Below are positions 1-4,292 of a DNA stretch of 5,797 bases, in pieces (position 1 is the stretch's first letter; each line of letters opens with the position of its first letter). Under the pieces are notes generated by a model. The model did no database searches. It saw only the letters and a list, made by a program, of their open reading frames with translations, and was not told the origin of the DNA. The stretch is from Acidobacteriota bacterium. Its GTDB lineage: Bacteria; Acidobacteriota; HRBIN11. Both the position numbers and the translations under genes were made by a program. The stretch covers positions 1 to 5,797 of the forward strand of contig JANXAA010000157.1 in assembly GCA_025061865.1 (NCBI GenBank). Reading direction: 5' to 3'.

Positions 1-240
1 CGCCGTCGTCCTCATTACGACGGACCGTCGCCGAACGGTCGCTCCCCGGCGGGTCGGACCATCGGCCTCGGTCGCCCCCTCAAGTCGGTGCTTCCGCAGT
101 CGAAGTGAAGCTCGGCAGTTCGGCCTAAAGGGCCAGTGTGAGGTGACGTCGCGACGGCGTTGAGAAAGAAGCAGTCGTTGGGGTCAAAGGGCGGGCGAGT
201 CGACCGCACCGTGCCTTTATAGACCATCCTTATCATCATG
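1..240. other. Left-edge region with no supported gene
   Basis: I see no convincing gene before the yfiT-like gene. The + strand frame beginning at base 2 is open to a TGA at 161-163, but its translation is Arg/Ser-rich with no recognisable motif and its third-position bias decays quickly. It could at most be the tail of a gene starting outside the window. A minus-strand frame runs from an ATG at 239 to a stop at 15. It has mixed third-position composition, no properly spaced Shine-Dalgarno and no recognisable domain. The visible structure is two adjoining hairpins at 3-40 and a 10-bp palindrome CGTCGCGACG at 147-156. Confidence 0.5.
3..40. other. Two adjoining hairpins, possible end of an upstream transcript
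   Basis: CCGTCGT (3-9) and ACGACGG (17-23) form a perfect 7-bp stem around a 7-base loop. Directly after it, GACCGT (23-28) and ACGGTC (35-40) form a 6-bp stem around CGCCGA. No T-tract follows either one, so they do not fit a classical intrinsic terminator. Paired hairpins at the end of an upstream transcript are one reading. A chance product of CGTCG-rich sequence is the other. Confidence 0.3.
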
Positions 241-245
241 AAGAC

Positions 246-250
246 GGAGG
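246..250 (+). promoter_or_regulatory. Ribosome binding site of the yfiT-like gene
   Basis: GGAGG lies 6 bases before the ATG at 257. It is the strongest Shine-Dalgarno seen in the window and fixes the start of the yfiT-like gene, whose N-terminus (RYPIG) also matches where the family normally begins. Confidence 0.85.
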
Positions 251-256
251 CTCACC

Positions 257-784
257 ATGGACGACATTCGATACCCCATCGGCCGGTTCCAGTGGACGGG
301 GCCGGCCACGGAAGAACAGCGCCAGGCTTGGATCGAGGATATCGCCGCGGCGCCGGCCCAGCTCCGAGCGGCCGTCGCTGGCCTCGAACCCTGGCAACTC
401 GACACGCCGTATCGACCTGGCGGGTGGACGCTCCGCCAGGTCGCCCATCACCTGCCAGACAGCCACCTGAATGCTTACGTCCGATTCAAGCTGGCCCTCA
501 CGGAAGACCACCCGACGATCAAGCCCTTCTCGCAAGACCGCTGGGCTGAGCTGGCCGACTACCGGGTCGTGCCCGTCGAGGTCTCGGTGGCCCTCTTGGA
601 AGCCTTGCACCAGCGCTGGGTGGCGCTCCTGCGACAGATGAGTCCGGAGGACTTCCAGCGAACATACTTTCATCCCGAGCACAAAAAAGACTTCACGTTG
701 GAATACGCCCTGGCCCAGTTCGCCTGGCACGGCCGCCATCATATCGCCCAGATCACGACCTTCCGACGGCAGATGGGCTGGTAG
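257..784 (+). CDS. yfiT: YfiT-family (DinB-like fold) putative metal-dependent thiol transferase
   Basis: This is a complete 175-residue protein, about the usual family length. It carries the hallmarks of Bacillus subtilis YfiT: RYPIG at residues 5-9, LDTPYRPGGWT around 48-58, QVAHHLPDSHLNAY around 61-74, the conserved RFKLALTE segment around 76-83, and AWHGRHHIAQI near 156-166. Family members are cytoplasmic four-helix bundles of the DinB/YfiT superfamily that bind a divalent metal through three His. By position the ligands here should be H65, H158 and H162, the last two forming an H-x3-H pair. The family was first called a metal-dependent hydrolase and is now usually annotated as a bacillithiol S-transferase. 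The thiol and the substrate used here cannot be read from the sequence. It is expressed alone or last in its unit, because 463 bases follow before the next gene. No signal peptide or membrane segment is present. The family call is firm and the exact reaction is inferred. Confidence 0.93.
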   Translation: MDDIRYPIGRFQWTGPATEEQRQAWIEDIAAAPAQLRAAVAGLEPWQLDTPYRPGGWTLRQVAHHLPDSHLNAYVRFKLALTEDHPTIKPFSQDRWAELADYRVVPVEVSVALLEALHQRWVALLRQMSPEDFQRTYFHPEHKKDFTLEYALAQFAWHGRHHIAQITTFRRQMGW

Positions 785-1006
785 GTCGTGCTCCACTTGC
801 TTGTCCAGCATGTGATAAGCCAGCCCTACGGTTAAGAAGGGAAGAGCCCCTACAGGCCGCAAGGTCCAAGTTCCACCTGCGATACAAGGCCCTATCCCCG
901 CTCGCTCGAGCGGTGGCGTCAGGATGCAAGAGTTTATATAGAAGTCAGGACGAGACGTGCGTGCCTCGGAAGGCCCAAGGGCTGATCTACTTTCAGGACA
1001 GGGGGC

Positions 1007-1025
1007 GCCGGGACGACTCTCCCGG
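1007..1025. other. GC-rich hairpin, related to the one at 4171-4189
   Basis: CCGGGA (1008-1013) pairs with TCCCGG (1020-1025) around the loop CGACTC. An outer stem may enclose it, CTCGGA (965-970) with TCCGAG (1029-1034), which would give a folded block of about 70 bases. No T-tract follows. The left arm with its preceding G, and the right arm, are identical to those of the palindrome after copA. Confidence 0.45.
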
Positions 1026-1110
1026 TAGTCCGAGAGGAGCTTTGAACGAGGCGATCTTCTGCAACGTAGCTATGCGATGACCCTTAGCGTCCGGATGGGG
1101 AACGGTGGAT

Positions 1111-1140
1111 GACGGCCGGCGGCCTGAAGGAGACGGCCGG
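1111..1140. repeat. Direct repeat GACGGCCGG, two copies 21 bases apart
   Basis: GACGGCCGG occurs at 1111-1119 and again at 1132-1140, a 21-base period that is close to two helical turns. Each copy contains the palindromic core CGGCCG. Same-face spacing upstream of a possible promoter is what tandem regulator sites look like. In GC-rich DNA, chance cannot be excluded. Confidence 0.35.
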
Positions 1141-1185
1141 AGAACTGGCCTGTCTCATTTTCGTCCCGCTCCCGGGAGGTGGCTC

Positions 1186-1214
1186 TTGCCCTTAACCTAT
1201 GAGGTAGTTAACTT
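1186..1214 (+). promoter_or_regulatory. Possible promoter of the small YHS gene with an internal dyad
   Basis: TTGCCC (1186-1191) is a fair -35 and TAACTT (1209-1214) a weak -10, with a 17-base spacer. Two overlapping dyads fill the spacer: ACCT-ATG-AGGT (1195-1205), and TTAAC (1192-1196) with GTTAA (1207-1211). A dyad between -35 and -10 is the arrangement used by MerR-family metal regulators such as CueR, but the half-sites do not match a CueR consensus, and MerR promoters usually have a 19-20 base spacer. The assignment is inference from position and symmetry only. Confidence 0.3.
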
Positions 1215-1247
1215 TCAAAAAGACTTTCCTCACACGAAGTGCTTGTG

Positions 1248-1400
1248 ATGGACGAGGCGACAAAGGTCCGAGACCCCGTATGCGGAATGGAGGTCGACCC
1301 CGTGACGGCCCCTGTGTCCCTCCAGTGGGAGGGCCAGACGTACTACTTCTGTTGCGAGCACTGCATGCGGCGCTTTCTGCAAGATAGGCAAGGTAAATAG
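1248..1400 (+). CDS. Free-standing YHS (TRASH-type) metal-binding protein, 50 residues
   Basis: This short gene encodes almost nothing but a YHS domain: VRDPVCGMEVDP at residues 7-18, GQTYYFCCEHC at 29-39, then RRF. Its ligand pattern is C12-x22-C35-x3-C39, with an extra C36 and H38 nearby. This is the TRASH/YHS signature found in copper and heavy-metal trafficking proteins and fused to metal ATPases. The first 43 residues align without gaps to the N-terminus of CopA downstream, and both proteins have C12, C35 and C39 from the chosen Met. That supports the ATG at 1248, although the Shine-Dalgarno is poor and in-frame GTGs lie at 1239 and 1245. It is probably a cytoplasmic Cu(I) carrier or buffer for the pump, which is inferred from fold and neighbour. 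It could also be a duplicated remnant of the copA 5' end, but the intact Cys set and in-domain stop favour a working gene. Confidence 0.8.
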   Translation: MDEATKVRDPVCGMEVDPVTAPVSLQWEGQTYYFCCEHCMRRFLQDRQGK

Positions 1401-1412
1401 GCTGATAGGCAG
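1384..1412. repeat. ATAGGC-rich short repeat, partner at 5702-5712
   Basis: ATAGGC occurs three times, at 1384-1389, 1397-1402 and 1405-1410. The stretch GGTAAATAGGC (1392-1402), which contains the stop codon of the YHS gene, recurs exactly at 5702-5712, just after the methyltransferase gene. Both copies sit at a gene's 3' end in the same orientation. This may be a small dispersed repeat, but two copies in one window are weak proof. Confidence 0.35.
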
Positions 1413-1487
1413 GTGAGAGCCGCCTGGGAGTCGCCCCGTCGAAGGGTCTGGGCACTGTTCAGGGGCGGTCGCTGCCCGCTCTGTCTC

Positions 1488-1521
1488 TGGCAATGCCAAC
1501 CCCGTCCTCCTCTCTGGAGGA
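1488..1521. promoter_or_regulatory. Paired dyads upstream of copA, candidate operators
   Basis: TGGCA-A-TGCCA (1488-1498) is a perfect 11-bp palindrome. Seven bases further on, TCCTCC-tctct-GGAGGA (1505-1521) is a 17-bp hyphenated palindrome of C-tract and G-tract arms. They end just upstream of the weak promoter assigned to copA. Copper repressors of the CsoR type bind C-tract/G-tract dyads, so the second is a candidate, but no regulator gene is in the window. GGAGGA is not a ribosome binding site for any visible start. Confidence 0.35.
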
Positions 1522-1527
1522 AAGGCC

Positions 1528-1556
1528 CTGAGCGCATAGCACCAAGGGCATAGAAT
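1528..1556 (+). promoter_or_regulatory. Weak candidate promoter of copA
   Basis: TAGAAT (1551-1556) matches the -10 consensus at 5 of 6 positions. CTGAGC (1528-1533), 17 bases upstream, matches the -35 at only 3 of 6, as expected for a promoter that needs an activator. Transcription would start near 1563, giving a leader of about 70 bases before the ATG at 1633. A poor -35 fits regulated copper genes, but the match may be chance. Confidence 0.3.
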
Positions 1557-1622
1557 ACACTTGGCGTGGGGCATCAGAATCCAAGTTTGTTGCTACCTAC
1601 CGACCTGCCACTGCCTTGACCC

Positions 1623-1626
1623 GGAG
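1623..1626 (+). promoter_or_regulatory. Ribosome binding site that decides the copA start
   Basis: GGAG lies 6 bases before the ATG at 1633. An in-frame TTG at 1561 would add 24 residues, but those codons lack the third-position bias of the gene, the TTG has no good Shine-Dalgarno, and the YHS alignment with the small upstream protein starts exactly from the ATG at 1633. Confidence 0.7.
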
Positions 1627-1632
1627 CATTTC

Positions 1633-4092
1633 ATGACCCTTCGGACTCTCGTTCGGGACCCCGCATGTGGCATGGAGGTCGACCCCGCGACGGCCCAGTA
1701 TGCCCTCACCCGGGATGGCCAGACCTACTACTTCTGTTCCCCGACCTGTCTGACCCGGTTCGTCACGGGGGACGCGACCGTGCCGGCCGACAGGCCGACT
1801 CCGGCAGAGGCGTCGCCGGCGGCCGAGTCGGCGTTTCCAGCCCTCTCGCCTGAAGTCTGGACGGTCCCGATCCGGGGCATGCACTGTGCCTCGTGCGTCG
1901 AGCGCATCGAGCGGACCCTCCGCCGTCAGCCGGGGGTCTTGGAAGCGACCGTCGACCTAGCGAGGGGAACGGCCTACGTACGGGTCATCCCGGGCGTCGC
2001 CCAGCGAAAGGGCCTAGCCCAAGCTATCGCTGCCGTCGGCTATCGGGTCGTGGCCGTCGAGACCCGACCTGTCCGAGAAACGTGGGTCCATCGGGAGTAC
2101 CGGGACTACCGCTGGCGGTTCTGGGTTAGTGCCGTCCTGACGGCCGGTATCCTGCTCCTCGAATTACCCTCGATGTTGGGCCTCTCGATGGGTCTTCCGC
2201 ACGGCCCATGGACGAATTGGCTTCTCCTCGTCCTGGCGGCACCCGTTCAGTTTTGGGCCGGGATGCCCTTCCTGCGGGGGGCCTGGGCGACCGTCCGGCG
2301 GGGGTCGGCCGATATGAATACGCTGGTTGCCCTCTCGACGCTGACAGCCTTCCTATATAGCCTGGCCGTGACGCTCCTCGCCGGTACCCGCCATTCGACC
2401 CCCGGGACCCAGGACCTCCATACGTATTTCGACACGTCGGCGACGATTATCACGCTGGTCCTCTTGGGACGGGTCCTGGAGACCCGAGCCCGGGCCCAGA
2501 CGGGCGAGGCCCTGCAGCGACTGATGACCCTGCAACCGACGACGGCCCGGGTCCTTCGGGACGGCATCGAGACGGAGGTCCCCGTCGAGGACCTGCGGGT
2601 CGGGGACCTCGTCGTCTTGCGACCCGGCGACCGCGTACCCGTCGATGGGGAAGTCGTCGAAGGGTTCTCGACCGTCGACGAGTCGTCTGTCACGGGTGAG
2701 AGCGTCCCAGCCGACAAAGGTCCCGGCGACCGGGTCGTGTCGGGAACATTGAACCAGATGGGCCGGCTCGTATTTCGGACGACCCAGGTCGGCGAGGCGA
2801 CGGTCCTGCAGCAAATGATCCGCCTCGTCGAGCGGGCTCAGGCCTCGAAGGCCCCGATCCAGCGGCTGGCCGACTGGATCAGCGCCCGGTTCGTCCCGGC
2901 CGTCCTCGGCGTGGCTGTCGCGACGTTTCTCGCCTGGGCTTTATGGGGCCCCGAGCCCCGATGGGTGAATGCGATGATCAGCGCTATCGCCGTCTTGATC
3001 ATCGCCTGTCCGTGTGCCCTGGGCCTGGCGACGCCGACGGCTGTCGTCGTCGGGGTCGGCCGGGGGGCCATCCAAGGGATTCTCGTCAAGAACGCCGAGA
3101 CCTTCGAGAAGGCCCACCGTTTGCGAGTCATCGTGTTTGATAAGACGGGCACGCTGACGACGGGCGAGCTTCGGGTCCAGACGGTCGAGTCCCTCGACCC
3201 GAGGGTGTCAGAGGCCGATGTCCTTCGGCTGGCCGCCTCTGTCGAGCAGGCTAGCGAGCATCCCATCGCCCAGGCCATCGTCGAGGCGGCCCGGGAGCGG
3301 GGCCTCGAGCCGGCGGCCGTCGAGGACTTTCGGGCCGAGCCCGGTGTCGGCGTTCGGGGCATCGTCGAAGGCCGACGGGTCGTCGTCGGGACGGCGTCTG
3401 TCTTGGAACGAGAGGTTGTCTCGACCGACATCGCGGAAAGCGCTCGCGTCCGCATGGAAGCCCTGGGCCAGCGGGGCGAGACGCCCGTCGGAGTCGTCGT
3501 CGACGGCCGGCCCATCGGAATCGTCACGGTCGCCGACCGGGTCCGACCCGAGGCCTCAGCTGTCTTGCGGGACCTCCAGTCGATGGGGATTCGAACTGTC
3601 ATGCTGACGGGAGACATCTCGGCGACGGCGGCGGCTATCGCCCGGGAACTCGGGATCGACGAGTACCGGGCCCGGGTCCTCCCTCACGAGAAGGCGGCCC
3701 ATATCCAAGACCTTCAGGCGACGGGCGCCGTCGTCGGGATGGTCGGCGACGGGATCAACGACGCCCCGGCCCTCGCCCAGGCCGACGTGGGTATCGCCAT
3801 AGGCCGAGGAACCGACATCGCCATCGAGTCGGCCGAGATCGTCTTACTCCGAAACGACCTGCGAGGAGTCGTGGACGCCGTCCGACTGGCCCGGGCGACG
3901 GTCCGCACGATCCGGCAGAATCTCTTCCTGTCGTTTATCTACAACGTCCTGGCGATCCCCATCGCAGCGGGGGTCCTGTATCCCAGCCTCGGCCTCCGGC
4001 TCCACCCCAGCCTGGCGGCGGCCGCCATGGCGATGAGCTCTGTCAGCGTCGTGACGAACTCCCTCCGCCTCCATCGGAGGCCCCGGCACTGA
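1633..4092 (+). CDS. copA: Cu(I)-exporting P1B-1-type ATPase (CopA) with N-terminal YHS and HMA domains
   Basis: This 819-residue inner-membrane pump uses ATP to move Cu(I) out of the cytoplasm. Domain order: YHS domain at residues 7-43 (C12, C35, C39); a Pro/Ala-rich linker to about 74; one HMA domain at about 75-142 with GMHCASC (C85, C88); then eight membrane segments, near 160-182, 195-217, 228-251, 265-286, 420-439, 448-476, 763-784 and 794-813. All P-type marks are intact: TGES at 354-357, the CPC metal site at 459-461, the phosphorylated D503 in DKTGT, the HP pair at H543-P544, TGD at 659-661 and GDGIND at 705-710. Y770-N771 in the seventh segment and M801-S802-S803 in the eighth, with CPC, are the Cu(I)-specific P1B-1 signature and argue against a Zn/Cd or Co pump. 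The small YHS gene lies 232 bases upstream. No copper regulator or periplasmic copper protein is in the window. Confidence 0.96.
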   Translation: MTLRTLVRDPACGMEVDPATAQYALTRDGQTYYFCSPTCLTRFVTGDATVPADRPTPAEASPAAESAFPALSPEVWTVPIRGMHCASCVERIERTLRRQPGVLEATVDLARGTAYVRVIPGVAQRKGLAQAIAAVGYRVVAVETRPVRETWVHREYRDYRWRFWVSAVLTAGILLLELPSMLGLSMGLPHGPWTNWLLLVLAAPVQFWAGMPFLRGAWATVRRGSADMNTLVALSTLTAFLYSLAVTLLAGTRHSTPGTQDLHTYFDTSATIITLVLLGRVLETRARAQTGEALQRLMTLQPTTARVLRDGIETEVPVEDLRVGDLVVLRPGDRVPVDGEVVEGFSTVDESSVTGESVPADKGPGDRVVSGTLNQMGRLVFRTTQVGEATVLQQMIRLVERAQASKAPIQRLADWISARFVPAVLGVAVATFLAWALWGPEPRWVNAMISAIAVLIIACPCALGLATPTAVVVGVGRGAIQGILVKNAETFEKAHRLRVIVFDKTGTLTTGELRVQTVESLDPRVSEADVLRLAASVEQASEHPIAQAIVEAARERGLEPAAVEDFRAEPGVGVRGIVEGRRVVVGTASVLEREVVSTDIAESARVRMEALGQRGETPVGVVVDGRPIGIVTVADRVRPEASAVLRDLQSMGIRTVMLTGDISATAAAIARELGIDEYRARVLPHEKAAHIQDLQATGAVVGMVGDGINDAPALAQADVGIAIGRGTDIAIESAEIVLLRNDLRGVVDAVRLARATVRTIRQNLFLSFIYNVLAIPIAAGVLYPSLGLRLHPSLAAAAMAMSSVSVVTNSLRLHRRPRH

Positions 4093-4170
4093 TTCCTCGA
4101 TACTGACGCTAGCATGACGACTGGCTCTGAAGATGCCCCCCAACTCACCAGGGACATCCGGAGAGGGAGA

Positions 4171-4189
4171 TGCCGGGAGACTCCCGGCA
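4171..4189. terminator. Perfect 19-bp palindrome after copA, terminator-like hairpin or operator
   Basis: TGCCGGGAG and CTCCCGGCA flank a single central A with no mismatch. As RNA this folds into an 8-bp stem with the loop GAC. It lies 79 bases after the copA stop and before the next promoter, where a terminator would be expected. There is no following T-run (CCCTGAGAG follows), so an operator or a double-strand binding site is equally possible. Confidence 0.45.
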
Positions 4190-4236
4190 CCCTGAGAGAT
4201 CAGCCATTCCGAGCCCCTTTGTACCAGGGAGGTGGG

Positions 4237-4265
4237 TTGACCCCCCAGACAGCCCCCCATATAGT
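4237..4265 (+). promoter_or_regulatory. Strong sigma70-type promoter of the methyltransferase gene
   Basis: TTGACC (4237-4242) and TATAGT (4260-4265) each match consensus at 5 of 6 positions or close to it, with an ideal 17-base spacer. Transcription should start near 4272, about 20 bases before the ATG at 4293. The -35 lies within GGGTTGACCC, a short dyad, and one base after GGGAGGTGG, which is also found upstream of the possible YHS promoter. Confidence 0.7.
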
Positions 4266-4292
4266 TAGGCCGATACTCTCGGGGTGTGTCCT

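Larger units (their letters stand above)
785..1247. other. Long structured intergenic region
   Basis: No gene is supported in these 463 bases. One + strand frame stays open to the TGA at 1078-1080, but its codons (ggt, cgt, gct, cca, ctt) are unlike those of the real genes here and its first usual start is a GTG at 913. A 28-codon frame at 1109-1195 has nothing recognisable. The region holds a CCGCT/AGCGG stem around 899-914, a hairpin at 1007-1025, a 9-base direct repeat at 1111-1140, the palindrome CTCCCGGGAG at 1169-1178, and a possible promoter with an internal dyad at 1186-1214. AT-rich TATATAGA at 935-942 is -10-like but has no matching -35. The structure suggests regulatory or small-RNA content, but no known RNA family was recognised. 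Confidence 0.5.
4093..4292. other. Intergenic region between copA and the methyltransferase gene
   Basis: These 200 bases hold no supported gene. They contain the 19-bp palindrome at 4171-4189, the 9-mer GGGAGGTGG at 4227-4235 and a strong promoter at 4237-4265. Together these indicate that copA ends its transcription unit here and the methyltransferase begins a new one. Confidence 0.6.

Noticed and set aside
218..236. TATAGA (218) and TATCAT (231) as -10 boxes for the yfiT-like gene
   Set aside because: Neither has a recognisable -35 at 16-19 bases, and the second would start transcription at or just before the ribosome binding site.
15..239. 74-codon minus-strand frame, divergent from the yfiT-like gene
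   Set aside because: There is no properly spaced ribosome site, the third-position composition is mixed, and no motif is recognisable. It is kept only as a remote possibility.
236..862. Long minus-strand frame covering the yfiT-like gene
   Set aside because: It is antisense to a gene with clear family motifs. Open reverse frames are common in GC-rich coding DNA, and the product shows no recognisable domain.
913..1080. + strand frame from GTG 913 to TGA 1078
   Set aside because: Its codons are unlike the genes here and it has no ribosome site or domain. The open frame continues backward through the yfiT gene out of phase, as expected by chance.
1109..1195. 28-codon + strand frame starting MTAGGLKETAGELA
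   Set aside because: It is short, has no clear ribosome site, and its apparent repeat simply reflects the GACGGCCGG direct repeat.
1186..1214. A bona fide CueR operator
   Set aside because: Spacer length and half-site bases do not match the known consensus, so only a dyad-containing candidate promoter is reported.
1230..1574. Minus-strand frames over the YHS gene and following gap
   Set aside because: The + strand YHS domain explains the coding signal; the reverse products are unrecognisable.
2838..3617. 259-codon minus-strand frame inside copA
   Set aside because: It is antisense to the best-supported gene of the window. Its Ser/Thr/Arg-rich composition is a typical reverse shadow.
4284..4292. 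GTG at 4284 as the methyltransferase start
   Set aside because: It would lie only about 12 bases from the likely transcription start and adds just three residues; ATG 4293 is simpler.
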